NCBI GenBank assembly: GCA_000499405.2
Contig: HG738137.1
Span: 22,530,603 to 22,594,602, forward strand
Direction: 5' to 3'
Length of the DNA: 64,000 bases
DNA from: Onchocerca volvulus
Lineage: Eukaryota > Nematoda > Chromadorea > Rhabditida > Onchocercidae
Position 1 is the first letter of the stretch; every line of letters begins with the position of its first letter. Of this stretch, positions 24,775-57,700 are shown piece after piece. The notes below the pieces were generated by a model, which saw nothing but the letters and a program-made list of their open reading frames with translations, made no database searches and was not told the origin of the DNA. The translations under genes were made by a program, and so were the position numbers.

Positions 24775-26915
24775 AAATATATATATACAGTATTTACAAA
24801 AAATTACCGTTCTGCAGATTTTTCTTAACCCGAGTTCCATCAATAAGAAGTTCTAGGGAACTCACTTTCATTACCTCCATATTTTTAAATTAAAAAGTGG
24901 AAAACTAAGCAGTCATATGTTATAAATATATCAGTTCACAAAAAAATACCATCAGAAGAATATCCGATTACTCCACCAAAAATGACCAAGACATAATCAA
25001 CATCCAGTTCACGCATTATTTCGTATGCATCTTCCTCTTTCGAAGACATCGCCTAAAAATGAAATTCAATTATAATAAACCAAAACGTTAAAAGTTAGGC
25101 AATGTGAAGACGAAATTAAACAATTCAGTGAATGCAGCCGATATATGATTATATCTGCCGATAATAGAAGTGAATACTGCCAAGCAAGAGTTCAAATAAC
25201 GAAGTGAATAACAGATATAAAAACATAAGCAAAAAAGTACATATTGTCGATTTATTAGATACCTCAGTTAAAAATTCAGAGAAATTCAAGCATCTTCTAA
25301 TTAAAATCAAATAACACCTGTCCAACACGCGATATATGGGTATTATTCCAAGTATTGTTATCAACAATAACTGTTCGATTTGCCATTGCTGTTATTTGAT
25401 ACCCATAATCCCACCAGGACATAACTTTTGCTTCCTGGAAAATTTCAGAATTTTGTAAAGTCCTAAGAAAAATTTGTAATTTCTATACTTTCTGAATTTT
25501 CCATCATATTTCTACATACTACTATCTACTGACCGGATGTGTATTTTTTCGCAGCCAATAATAAGCTTCTCTGAAATCATCGAAAATAATCGTTGATCCA
25601 TCACCACCATGTGCAGAAAGCACAATTGAAGGACTACTATAAGCTTCGGAAGTTGCCCATGTGCAGTGATATACATATGAAATGAAAAATACTGCAACAA
25701 TTGCAATCACTGCTTGAGCTACCTAAAATTAAAAAAAATAATTCCGCAACCACAAAGTCAAAATAGAAGGATGAAAAAGAATATGAAAGCGCGAAATTGC
25801 TTTTAAATAAGCGATTTTCCATTGTAGTAAAAAGAGAAATTGTAACAGCAATGTACCTGAAGAATTCATTTCATGACTTAGGAAATTATAAAATTCCATT
25901 CCAAATAGTATTATAACAAGTTACCTCATTTTTATAAGGATAATTTTTCTCTTTTTCCTTTTTATCATGTCTTGCATGTGCAGATAATGAATCCAAATTC
26001 TTCATAAATGTAGACAATGTCGACGACAGTGCAATTCCACCTAATATGCACATTACTGGTGCCAATACCAACATTAAACGAACCATAACACCCTGTAAAA
26101 TATTAATCATTTTCACACATATAATTATTATTTACTTAAATAAATATTGCTAATGTTCGTTAAAAATATGATTCATCTAACACTAACATCAAGATAAGAT
26201 TAATTCATTAATTCATTTCGTTGAACAAATGAATATGAAAAAAATAACAATTATTTGAACTGAATAAGCATTAGAGAACGAATTAAGCGAAATGGTGGAA
26301 AAAAATAAAACTTTCTTAAAACCGAATGAAAAACAAAAACGTACAGCAAAATAAATACTTGTAAGAGCATAGAGTATGATAAAAATGTTATGATCATTGA
26401 GCTCTTTGAAACAGACATATAATCCAACTGAAAACACCGAACTATTGAAGAAAAGAGAACTGATATTGTTCAATTCTATAGATTTTTCGAATTTCGATCA
26501 TTACTATTAAGAAATGTCAACATTTATTGGTTAAAAGTGGAAAGTCGATGAAAGAAAATTATTGACATGAATAAATGGGATATTAACAAATATTAAATAC
26601 CTGGGAAAGTAAATACTAATATTTGTAAGTCAAAATAGAAAGAACTCCATGCTGTTGGTTGATGTTCAGACACAGATGCAATAATGGGAATATTGTTTTT
26701 AGCATATGATGGATCAAGTAATGAATAAAATCGTCCGGTCCAAGGAGCGATTTCTAAAAAATTCCTTTCATATTTTTACACAAATATAAATTAAACACTG
26801 GTACAGCTATATGAGAAAATGCTCTAAGTATTTTCTTCAGAGATAATATATTTCCCTAATTTTAAATCAGATTTAATTCAATTGTCTCACTGAAATGAAT
26901 TTTTTTTTTCTTTTT

Positions 26916-26963
<48 letters not shown>

Positions 26964-29900
26964 GAGCAGCAACATAAGATAGAGTTAAATAATGGAAGGT
27001 AAAAGTGTCTCATAGAGTTCAAACAAATAGAAAAGACAAAATCGCACGATTACGGAGAAATTTTGAACAATCGTTCGGTTAACATAATAATGCATTATGA
27101 ATTTGTTTCTGCAAGAAATATGCCAGTAAACGCGTTATAATACATGTTGGACAAGAGAAGTGAATAAATTCACAGAAAGTCTGCGCTCTATGCTGATTTA
27201 TATTTTCGAATGAAATTAATGTATAGTGATCTGGATATTACAAAATTATCGTCTCAACAAAAATTTCTTCTTAAATGCTTACTTCCTAAATAGGATGCGA
27301 CGATGACGCTCATCGCAACGGCACATGCCGCAAACAGAACAGTTGATCGAAAAAGAAACTGAAAATTCCCTTCCGACATTCGTGCCCGCAGCCAATTAGC
27401 AAACGCGATAATCTGACATAATCCAAAAACACCAAAAGACTAAAAGAAAGTAAAAATTAGAAATTTAATAGAATCAGAATAGCGTTTATGGATAACAAAT
27501 ATAAAATTCAGTAGTGAAGTGATAGTTTAGATAAAAAGGATTTTGGCATTAGCTTAGCTAATATCATAATTTCAGTATTTTCCTGGATAATGGAAAGTTC
27601 GTTTTTTTTTTTTGTTTTTTTTTGTTTTTTTTTTTTGGCCAGTTTTATAGATAAAACATTCAGTAAACAAAATTTAAAAAAGTGAGAACTCAGACAAGCT
27701 AGAGTGAATCAAGCTATGAATTTTAACACTGAGAGATCTAAATGATTCAAAGAATCTTTTAATAAAATTCCTTAAATCATAAACTTTGCAGACTTCATTA
27801 TATATTTCAACATACCAACATATGCTCGGAAGTTTGTACAGGTTGAAATCCAACAAAAGGAATTTGCATTGAAAGTATTGTCCCGATAATGTAGAACTAA
27901 AATTTCCATTTTCTTGAGTAATAAAGATAGCCGAAAATATAAAAAAAGTATCACTATCGTTTGAAAAATATCATTTAGAAACTTTAAAATAGTCACCACT
28001 GCTCTGCAATAAAATGAGCCTTAAGTTGAAATTAGTAAAAACAACAAAATAATTCATCATGGCCAGTTAAAAAAAAAAAAAAAAAAAAACTAACGGTGGA
28101 ATAAGCGATATATATTTTGTTCGAGAATCGACTGGTACAAATAAGTGCCAAAACATGTAATGGAATCAGATTGATCAGAAAAACGTAACCACCCCATGAG
28201 GAAACCATGTAGAAATAACCAAGTGAGCACAAAACTGACCAACACACATTTCCACTCTTTATTGCCTGAAAATTTTAAATTATGTATCAGAAATTTCATA
28301 AAATTCAGTAGTGCTACCTATTGAGAGTATCTCTTGATATTTCTGTAAACTGAAATTAAAGAAAGGAAATTCCGGAACAATAAATGCATCTATCCAATTG
28401 CATTTCAATAAGCAAGCATATCACTAGGAAATGAATATTTGATAAAGGCAAAACTCACCATTCACTGCATATTAAGAGGGAAAAAAAATGCAAAAACAAA
28501 CCTTAATCCATAGGTAATAGGTAGATAACATACAAAATATGGCAATACCTTCGTTATCATATGAACCAGCTACAGAACGCGATATGTAACCTGGCACAAT
28601 AGCAATCATGGAGGCAGCTACAAGTCCCGCAGCGTCATCCTACAATAAAATACCTATTATTCAAGTTTAGTTGAATCTGCATCACAATTGTATGATGCAA
28701 AAGGATTACCACAATTCAGAACGTGGTCATATATATCGGTCACATATATTTTTTTTGTTCGATTCAATTCCATCGTCAAAGGAAAATATGTAAGACAGAA
28801 AGCGGATTGAATCACGAAAATCATTACGATCTTCGCTACTGTATTAAACAACTCTATGTCATGGATTCACTGAAACGTAAGTATACTTGTCAGTGCTCTT
28901 TTTTGCACTTCATAATGTTACTTTTTATTTCTTTTATCTAAACCACTAATATATTTAAATCTAAAAATCCTATAGATTTCAGTAATACCAATTAACCTTA
29001 AGCTCGTGAATCATTCACGATCAAAAGTTAATAACAAATGTCGAAAATCTAAATGTAAAAAAATGCGCTATAATACGGCTGTTTTGAATTTCAAGATTTT
29101 TTTCATATATAGCACAAAAAAAAGTTTGCTGCTTTCATTGCATACTAATTCGTTATAAAAAATACAATTTTGATTTTAGCAAACATAGACGAGATAAATT
29201 AAAAATATCATAGAAATTTTTATTCATATACTGTGAAAAATAAAACTTAACAAACCTTTAATTCTTTCGTTAGCATGTATGTTATTAAAACTGTGAATGA
29301 ACTAAAAAGTGGAGCAAGAAATACACAAATTTCCCGTACATGTAATGTGAAGTGAATGAAATGTAGGATGCGATGAATCAGAGCACTTGTTACCATTAAA
29401 CCTAAATAAATATTTTATCAGTAAATCAAAACACATATTTTTCATGCGAGAATCATGAATTTAACTTTTAAATCCTTGAACACACTAGTTTTTTAAGGAT
29501 CTAAACATCTCATGAAGTTCTAGAATAAAAGAGAAATATTTCGAAATTGAAAATGTACCGAAAAGTGGAAAATCGAAAGAATAGAAAAAATTAAAAAAGA
29601 ACCAGGATATATCGTGCCACCAATGATCCTCCCCAGCGGATACCAAGCCCGATCATCAAACCAATTATGAAAATTATAGTATCCTTCATCAGTCAGATAT
29701 CGAGTAGTTCGATAATTGAAATAAGGATCAAACTGTAATATCAAACATCTAATATAATAACACTAAAAACATTAGTGACTTCTTCGCTCAAAAATTTCCC
29801 TACATTGCAAACTTGAAAATACTTTAAGATAAAATGATAAAATGGCTAACTTACTTCATGAATGACTGATTCGAATCGTATAACAGCAAAAAGTCGGCTG

Positions 29901-30195
29901 GAAAAAATGTAAGCGAAATTAAAATACCAAATGATAGTAAAATAATATTGACTGAAGTTACGTAAAGTGACAACAAGTGAGTTGATTCAAGATTAAGATA
30001 CCCAGTGGACTGTTTCAAAATAAACTGCAACGGATAATACTTCTGCATTCTACAGCAACAAGTCATTAAATAGAAAAAAAATGCCACCAACCTTGAAAAA
30101 GAAACTACAGCTGTCAGCGCTAAAATCAAAATTTTAAGAAAAGTCTCCTGCTTGTCATGTGTCAACCTCAACAATCTGGCAATACTCACTGACAT
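24036..30195 (-). CDS. STT3: Oligosaccharyltransferase catalytic subunit STT3
   Basis: Multi-span ER membrane enzyme that transfers the lipid-linked glycan to Asn in Asn-X-Ser/Thr. Exons: 30195-30092, 29897-29855, 29732-29603, 29401-29256, 28639-28502, 28265-28095, 27896-27816, 27439-27283, 26753-26601, 26427-26345, 26092-25925, 25722-25534, 25434-25318, 25052-24950, 24605-24418, 24200-24036; all phases join, 711 residues. Catalytic and metal motifs are present: EFDPYFNYR (about 49-57), [10 protein letters not shown] (about 350-359) and the peptide-binding WWDYG (528-532), followed by its own glycosylation sequons (NNTWNNT). Another landmark is [16 protein letters not shown]. The length is nearer STT3A than STT3B. 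The ATG follows TTGCAG plus one G, a trans-splice-like acceptor. The C-terminus after VRIYK either reads through to a stop at 24036 or splices at a good donor (24083) to an exon I did not find. Confidence 0.96.
24712..24790. repeat. (TA)n microsatellite in an STT3 intron
   Basis: Long, interrupted and self-complementary AT runs within the intron between the 24950 and 24605 exon ends. Assembly length here may be unreliable. Confidence 0.85.
26899..26962. repeat. Poly-T tract in an STT3 intron
   Basis: 64 bases almost entirely T, the last 45 uninterrupted. On the sense strand of STT3 this is poly-A. It may be a retroposon tail or simple slippage; no flanking gene copy is recognised. Confidence 0.8.
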
Positions 30196-31331
30196 CCTGC
30201 AATTTAATCATGCCAAAATACAGCAAAATTTATAAAGTTAACAAAAAATATGAGAAAATAAAATACCTGAAGTATTCAATAAATTGCATCTAACAATTTT
30301 ATTATCTTAAGGAAGCGTTTGAATTCCTAGGAGATAATTAAAAGGCAAGATATAATAACCAAACGTCATTCTAATTATGAACAGTTTAATTTCAGTATCC
30401 TGGAAAGACAATATTACGTACTTCTAATCTTATAGAAGATCCACAAATAACATAGTATTCAAAAAACTGAGGTTGATTTTCAATTAGGTTTACATCTTAA
30501 TCTAATCGGTAACTTATACAACCGAACGGGCAAAATTCCAGCTAAATAAGTCGAATAAGTGCACACGTCATCACCACGTAAGATAACAAAGAAACAAAAC
30601 TTCTATTGTAGCGAGTATCCGCCTCATTTTAAAGCCACGTGTTGCTGCGTGTAATCTCTTCGTAAAAGTCTACTTCGCTACACCATAACATACCCGTAAT
30701 CTCTCCATGTTGCGCACACACTCTCCTTTTATCATTTTTATCAATACTCTGTTATTAAATATATATGGTTATATAAAATATAAGAAGTTGTCGCTATAGT
30801 TTTAATTTAGTGACATTATTAGCAGTACTGATAAGAGTGGGTCATCAGTGATAATGCCAGTTTCAGATTGCTGGATGTTGATTTCATGTCAATGATAACA
30901 TTTGGCTGATGGAGACATATAGCGCTGTGTTGAAATACCATCAGCAAAGGAATTGTTTTGGGTATATACAACAGCGATACAGTGATATAGCACGAATAAC
31001 TAATATACAGGTTATTGATTCTCAGAAGATAAGAAGAATACTGGGATGTTTATCGTTGATAATTCAAGGCGAAAAGTATAAATGATATCTCGATGAATAA
31101 ATCAATTTATCCGGAAAAATTTTCATTTTTTTTTTCGGATTCCGCAAAATCTTTATCTTTTCTTTTAAAAATTTGCTTTATATCGAAAAAGTGAAAACAT
31201 TCATTAATCCGATTGGATATAAGAGAAATTCATTGCTTGCCCAATCAATTAGTAGTATGTGCTTTTAAATTTCAGATGTTTCGAATCATGTTTTAAGATA
31301 TGGCACTACACATAACAAATTGAGTCACATT
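30196..31331. promoter_or_regulatory. Divergent promoter region between STT3 and PEX1
   Basis: About 1.1 kb between two head-to-head genes. It includes the PEX1 leader from the acceptor at 31275. GATA-like motifs (AGTGATAATG near 30850) are present, but I can support no specific binding site. Confidence 0.4.
31276..31323 (+). promoter_or_regulatory. Two short upstream open frames in the PEX1 leader
   Basis: A good acceptor (AAATTTCAG) ends at 31275 and is followed directly by ATG. That frame stops after six codons (MFRIMF). A second ATG at 31300 stops after seven codons. The PEX1 ATG is at 31332. If the acceptor receives the spliced leader, both short frames would be on the mRNA. Confidence 0.45.
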
Positions 31332-46636
<15,305 letters not shown>

Positions 46637-47402
46637 TTTATTCTGAATTTGAGGTGGATTGATTTCAATATTAATGAAAGATAGATATGCTTCATTTATT
46701 CGTTATTTTCGTCAGAATTTTCCCCGTATTTTGTATATTGATAATGTGTGTATATATGGCGACAAATTATTTTTGCCGATATTTTTTGATATTTGCATGT
46801 TTACGGCTTTTTTTGCATTATCTTCATGTCATTGTTCTTTTGTGCCTTTCATTTCAGTTCATTTTAGTTCGATATTGTTTTTATGTTATGCTTTCTCTAA
46901 TTTCATTGATCATTATATAGTGTATATTTGCTGTTAAATTGTAAAGTTGACACTTCAAAGTCGATATAGTTCGGAATGTAAGACTTTATTTCGCATTCCA
47001 ATGCGTCTTTACATTATTATCATATCTTTACTATGTAAGCCCTTATTAAATTTTCTTTTCTGTCACAATAAGCAAAATAATTAATAACAGATCTATAAGT
47101 AAGCATTGGTTTTCTGGTCTATGAAAGATATAATTATGGTTTTTCAGACTCTCACTATCATGAATTTTTATAATTATAACACAATGGCTAGTTATTCTAC
47201 TTTTAATTAGATTTTCTATATGCCTATATTTGTGCCATATAAATATAAATAATTTATGTCGATCGAATCTACATAATCCAAAGTCATGTAAAATTTACAT
47301 GTATTTTTTCGATACATCAGTTATTTTCTCTTTAACATAGTTTAGCAAAATATTTAATGATCTGTTCGAGTTCTTTGATTGAAGAGATTGGTGAAAAGTC
47401 TG
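46637..47402. other. Intergenic region between PEX1 and EMC4
   Basis: About 770 bp between two genes on the same strand. Open frames at 46659-46937 are Phe- and Cys-rich by composition only. No regulatory element is recognised. Confidence 0.5.
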
Positions 47403-48736
47403 ATGTCATTGGCGAAATGGAAACTGGATTTAACAAATGCGGGGACACGAACTGTGAATCGTGTCATGGATTCATCCTTAAATCCGCCTGGTTATTCGCA
47501 AGCTGGAACTACTGTTCAACAGGTTTTTTTTTTCTCTGCAAATTCTTTCTTTCTATAGTTTTTTTTGTCTTCAAAAAATTACATGCCATTTAAGAAAGAA
47601 TAATATTAGACTGATATTAGGTTCATTATCCTTAAAATTTTATAAAATCAAGGGACTATTCAAAAATTGAAGATTTTCAGATAGGACAAACTGGAGACAA
47701 TGAACAAACACATCACTTAATGAAGAAGCGTGCCTGGGATATGGCATTGCAACCTGTTAAGAGTTTACCAATGAATCTATTCATGATGTATATGTCTGGC
47801 AATACAATCAGTATATTTCCTATTATGATGATCGCGATGATGGCATGGCGTCCTGTTAAAGCACTGATGAATGTTAATTCTGCATTTAAACCATTGCAGG
47901 TTATTTTCGTTATTTTATTTAAAAATGGATATTTGTTAAGTTTGTTGATTTTATTGTAGGTTATTCATGGATTATTAGTTTTTATCAATAATTTCCAGTT
48001 AATTTGAGTGTTTTTTATTGAATAATCGAGTTGTTATAAATACAAAATTCTAAAAAATTTCTTCACTGCAGGTATGTAAATTCATACTGCAAATTCAGTT
48101 TCAGGTGAAAAGTAATTTTTTATGAAACGTTTCAAACAGAAATATTTGTTATTTCTTGTATGCACTTTTCTAATATTTTATCTTGAAATTTTGCGAGTTA
48201 CATGTACTAGCTGCGAAATCGCAAAAATCATTCTTTTTATATGCATTTGACACATAACTTTTGTTATGAAGAAAAAACAATTTGTCGTAACCATAGGGAG
48301 CATTCTTTTACTACAGAAGCAAACTTTTTCGAAAATTATAAAATAATTTGAATCAATATGCAATCGAAAAAGTGGATATGTTAATACATAATTCCTGAAC
48401 AGTTATGTGATACCCTGTACTGAAAAGTCAAATATTAATTTTGGCTTAAAAGGAAGTATTAGTTTACACTCTAAATTTCATTTTGAACAAAGGTTTAAAG
48501 TTCATCTTACATTTTGATTGAAGTAATATGAAATAAATTTTTAGGATGAGCATGTGGGATCACTTTTGCTGCATAAATTGGTTTTTGTGCTTGGAAATAT
48601 GATAGCAATAGCAATGGCCCTTTATAAGTTACACAGTATGGGGTTATTGCCCAATCATGCATCCGATTGGCTCGATTTTCAATTACCACCTCAACGGATG
48701 CAATATTCTTTTGTTTCTGATTCATTTATTTCGTGA
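47403..48736 (+). CDS. EMC4: ER membrane protein complex subunit 4 (EMC4)
   Basis: Subunit of the ER membrane protein complex, which inserts tail-anchored and multi-span proteins. Exons: 47403-47522, 47681-47899 and 48545-48736, all in phase 0, giving 176 residues against about 183 in mammals. The N-terminal part is cytosolic and polar (MSLAKWKLDLTNAGTRTVNR). The family core is in exon 2: RAWDMALQPVKSLPMNLFMM, then GNTISIFPIMMIAMMAWRP, the first membrane segment. Exon 3 carries the second segment (LVFVLGNMIAIAMALYKL) and the conserved MGLLPNHASDWLDF before a short polar tail. The recognition is firm. It lies on the same strand as PEX1 and HPPD, with gaps too large to call an operon on sequence alone. 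Confidence 0.95.
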
Positions 48737-49968
48737 TATTCTTTTTTTTTCTATATTTCTTCTACATAATATTTCTCAGTCGAATAAAGGATTATTGTCA
48801 CAAATTCTTTCTAATCAATCTCATGATCTACAATAGTGAAGTTTTTCCTTTTAATATCTACTTCAGAAGAACTATAAAACAAAAGTGAGAGAGTGCGAAA
48901 AGGAGTGTTTGTACATAGTATGTGCATTAAAGAACTGTTAGTGTTTCGAGATCTTTTGGTGGCTTAATATGAGAATATGTTTTTAAAGAACATCTTTAAA
49001 ATTCTTTTAAACCATGAGATAATGTGCTATATCAAATGACCAGGTAATAAGGATCTTGTTTGATACCATATTAATTTAATTAAAATTTTGATACTATATT
49101 AATTCGACTAAAATTCAATTATTATTTTATTAGTTCCTATTATTTTTATCACTTCATACTGTTTCACATTCAAATGCATACAGTTTGATTTATCTTAATC
49201 TCTAATTTCGATTCCACTTGTGGGATTGTTCTGTTTGATTCACTATGTCATATCTTTTTAACGAGGGTTTGTTGCTGGTTTTCATCTTTATTTGACAAAA
49301 ATTTGCTTATACATTTCTTTTGAAACATGAAGGTAATTATAATGCATTTGAAAAGTTTTCGATTAATGATGATTTTATGTGGATTGTACAGGCAGTTAAA
49401 AACTTGTTTGAATCATAGTGATAAATATTGACATCATCATTATGACTGGAAGAATTATGATAGGGAATTTTGTTGCGGAAAAGAAGTATGAGTGTGCGAG
49501 TGAAATATGCCAGTTAACATTAACATTAAAAATAATTAACATTATGGAAGGATAGCGCATCTGATGGTTGCATAGAAGTGTTTGAAGCAAGTGGAAATAT
49601 GCTCCTTCACTCTTATCAATATAATTTTTTCTCCAAAACTTATTAAAATTCAGAAGAAAAAAAAATGTGAGAAATGATGCATTCTTTTCAATATATTAAG
49701 AGATTTCATTGTTCGCACAATCCCGTTTGACTCATTTGTCTCATGAGAAAGTGGCAAATTCGAATATTGTAGGATGAAGAAAGATTCTTTTCGCTCAATA
49801 ATATACTCATCAGGCTTGTAAAAAAATATTGTAGAAGAGAAAATGATGGTGAGATTGATCTTTCATTAGAGAATGCCTATGGTCAGTCGCTATTCATTAT
49901 TACTGGAATTTGTTAATTTCCTATGCGATTCTCATTGTAAACAACTTTTTAGGAATTGAAGAAAGGGC
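48737..49968. other. Intergenic region between EMC4 and HPPD
   Basis: About 1.2 kb, AT-rich. No gene or known repeat is recognised. A trans-splice-like acceptor (CTTTTTAG) lies at 49945-49952, just before the HPPD start. Confidence 0.5.
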
Positions 49969-53640
<3,672 letters not shown>

Positions 53641-54545
53641 CTTTCTTGTTGTTTCATAATATTTCCAGCAAGATTTTTTCATCAAGTAACACATCGTTTT
53701 CTAGTTTGCGATTTTTTTTATAAAGTTCGTTCCAAAATTTAGGATTATGCAATTTCTGTCATTACAACAACTTTATTGAAATTGCAAAACTAAATTTTGC
53801 TTTTAATGTCAAATATAGTACATATCTGTAGCTGAAAAAGTAATTATGCATCATCGTCTCAAATATCAGATTTATATCATATTATGTCGTTTTTGCTTCA
53901 CTTGAATTTGTTTTCTGATGGCTTTGCAAATAATGGGAGATTCAAAATGGATTTAATTATCTCGGATTAATTATTACAGGTCGAACAAAAGCGTATAAAA
54001 ATATTTCTGTACGATGGAACAATACGAAGAAAATATTATGTGCAAAGCAACAGGAACAAACTTCAAAAAAAAAAAAAAAAAAAAAAAAAATTCGCAAATA
54101 TATTACTTTTCTTGATCACCTTAACTGAATGCTCTTTTATGAAATCTGTTGTCACAAAGTTGTATTCGACTGCGAAATTTACTAAACATATCTGTCATTC
54201 AAGGATTAAATTCAGTTGAATGAAAGCTAAATTTATCTATTTGAAGTTGATTAGATGATTATGCTTATGCCCCAGGTCTGAGCACCACATATCCTTTGTG
54301 ACATTAAAAAAATTGATAACTTGAATGAGTAAAAGTAAAGGGAACAGGCTTCGAAACTAGTTAAGGAAGCAAACTTTGCTTCCTTGATTGGTTCGCAAAA
54401 TTTAAAAGCGAACCGAACGATTCACGATTAGCAGACGCTTCCTTTCTGATAAATTTAACTTTTTCAATGCTATATTCACTTCGGCCTCTGTTATCTTCAT
54501 GTTCTTTTTTAAAACTTGGCTTCGTTCGAGTTATTCAGTTTTTTC

Positions 54546-54582
<37 letters not shown>

Positions 54583-54730
54583 TTCGAAGGTGATGTGTTA
54601 TCAGGCTCTGGGTGAAAATTTTTCAATGATTTCGGGAAAATAATTTTGTGAAAGAGACAGTTCCTGTTGAGAGGAAAAATTTATTAATAGACGAAACAGT
54701 ATTTCTTCGTTACAGACAATTATCAGAGAA
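53641..54730. other. Intergenic region between HPPD and the Helitron
   Basis: About 1.1 kb with a poly-A run (54067-54090) and a 32-nt poly-T run (54549-54580). Nothing else is recognised. Confidence 0.5.
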
Positions 54731-57700
54731 TCTATATAAATAAAAATGTAGATGTTCGCCATTACCAGACTTAAATTCTCGAAATTTCTTAAATTGCTTT
54801 TAAATTTTGACACAACCTTACATCGAATAGGCGCCTATTTTTATGTAGACATACTTATCTTTTTTTTACATATCACGACCGTGATAGTAAAAGTAAGTGA
54901 ATGGACTGAATTTTTTGACCACATCCTGAACTATGCCTTCTGGATAGAATTTTTTTGACAATCCTACTTTCTGCATTGTTCTTTCTACAAAACTTCAACT
55001 TCTTCACCGATTGATCTTTAAATTTTGATATAACGTTGCATTTAAATAAGCGCGTATTTTCAAGCGCTTATTTAAATGAACGTTGTATCAAAATTATAGA
55101 TATATCTACTTTTTTTTACTTCTCCATAAGAATAAATATGTTTCCCGCTAAAACATTTCGATTAACAAACAAACGAAATGAGACCAACCAATCAGAAGAT
55201 AACATGTTAGCGATCAGGAAAGGAGGAGAAGCCCCAAAAGAATTCAACAGATTTAGATTCTGAAGCAGAATCAATTCAAGTTTGACAACAATTCGGGTTC
55301 AACAAACAGTTCAGTGCGGAGTTTCTACACCGACACAGCGACAGTATTACAATGACACAGATCGACGCAGCAATAGCAACGAAACGACAGTCAAAAAATT
55401 CTGTTTTTCTCTACAAATGCAACGGACAGAATAATCCAGTGACTAATATTCCTTGGATATTTTCAAATAATTTCGAAGACAATTCGGGTGTAGTCGATCT
55501 ATTTTAATTCATGCGAACAATGCCTCGTGGAAGATCAAACTTTGGTCGTCGTACTCACGCAGAACGGAAGCATTAAGATGATCAAAGTGAGGAAGTACAG
55601 GCATTAGCAAAATGAGCGAAAAAGACAAAGAATAGCTCAAGTACGAGCAGAGCGACGTGCAGCCAGACTTGAGGGTGCATGGTTAGGAGCAATTCGGTCG
55701 AGTTCTGCAGCTTCAAATCTGTTTTGTTTTGAACAGAATGAACACGATAGGTTGGGAGTGCTGAAAGACGTCAACGAGAAATGGAAAATCAGCGTCAAAA
55801 ACGAGTCCTATTCAGCAATACGCTATTACAGTTACTTTGCATTCCGATAGAATCTAGCTGATGATTATAGTTTGAGCCCGCATGTTCTCATCGGCACTAC
55901 GACTGAAGTGTGTCCTCGTTGTAAGGCTCTGAAATTTATTGGAGAAGCAAAAGGAATGTGTTGAGCCGCCAGAAAAATTAAACTGCCTCAACTTGAGAAC
56001 TGCCAAAACCATTAAAAACTTTGCTTGTCGGATATAAAATCAGGAAATACAACTCGTACTTCCAAATGACGTCGTTCGGCGCAGAAATCGTAATAACTCA
56101 ATTCATGCCAACTTTCAAAGTGTTCTTTCATTTTACCAGCTTCTTGAAAAGGCAAATTTATCGTAAAGTTTGCTCCCTGCTTCTGTTGCCAGATGGTCAG
56201 CATAAATTCGCACAAACATATTCCATCAATGCTAGCAATAATGAATTGAGTGCATGCTGCGGAATTTATACCGGCATAAAAAGATCTGTCGTTTCTCAGT
56301 TATAACAGCTTCACGAAAAAAGCAATTTAGTGCGTTTATTTAAAACACCAATTGACATAATGCCGTCTAATACACACAAGACTATTGTTCATGCTAACAA
56401 AACGCCAAAACGCCTGTTTGAGAACATGTGCAAAGATTTAATGCTTCAACTATAGACGATGTGCAATTGTTACAATTAGAGATCATTTTCAGCCTAGAGA
56501 TAGTGTTCTTCATCGGAGAAACGATCGATTGACGATAATATGTTTTTTACCCTTTTTCTCAATGATGCCCTGTAATATCTAATCATTTTTTGGGAAAATG
56601 CCGATGGGTATCACTTCAACGTTAAGATGATAAATCCAACTAGTAGCGAAGAAACAAATGAGAAATGCAGCGCAATGAACTATTATTCATACCGATTAAT
56701 GATTCGAGAGAATGAAGGCAATCACATTTTGAAATGTCATCAGTTGTTTCACCTATATGTCTTAGATATGTATGCAGAAATTGAAATAGAACGTTTGATT
56801 TTCATCTAATTAAATCAGACAAAGTTCGCTTTGAAGAATACATTCATTTGCGAAATGTAGTTGTAAACGACGGTATCACAACTGACGCTGTAAGACTTTT
56901 GTCATCTTCATATGTAGGCAATTCATGTCATATATACATGAATACGCTCAATATGCAATTGCATATATTCGTCACAAGCATCCAGACCTAATCATTACAT
57001 TTACATGTAATCCAGTTTGGGACAGTATACAAAAGCTCTTCCTGGGCAATCGCCGATGGATGGGCATAGCATTACAACACGTGTTTTCAGACAGAAGCTG
57101 AAATCGCTGATGGATTTCACGGTGAAACATGAAGTATTTGGGTCTGTGCGCTGTTGGATGAACTCAATTGAATGGCAAAAGAAAAAACTATCACACGCGC
57201 ATATATTAATCCGGCTCTATAACAAATCATTTCAAACAAAATCAATGATTTAATATGTACTGAAATATCCGATGCCGATGTCGTAAAGATTTGCATGAAG
57301 TCATGACGAAAAATATGATGCAGAACCTTGCGGTACAAGCAGTCATATACAAGTCCATTGAATTGTTGTGGAGGAAAATGAAATGGTTAATTATCCAATA
57401 GAATTTTTGAATTCAGTTTATCTGGCAGAGGTGTCACCATCGCACGTGCTGCAATTGAAAATCGACGTGCCAATTATCATGTTCCGAAATAACAACCAGC
57501 CAAAGTTTTGCAACGGTACGTGGTTTGCAGCAAAAAAATTAATGAGCAACGTCATAGAAGCAACAATTTTGGCAGATTCTTTCAAGGATGAAGATGTCCT
57601 TATTCCTTTCATTCCTACGATTCCAACAGTATACCATTTTACTTCGGTAATTTTTACTGTAAGAGATTGCAATTCCCAACTTGATTCGCATCTGCAATCA

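Noticed and set aside
26899..26962. A processed pseudogene with a poly-A tail in the STT3 intron
   Set aside because: The tract is there, but no coding homology flanks it.
46659..46937. Cys/Phe-rich frames after PEX1
   Set aside because: They lie after the PEX1 stop, overlap each other in two frames and have no homology I recognise.
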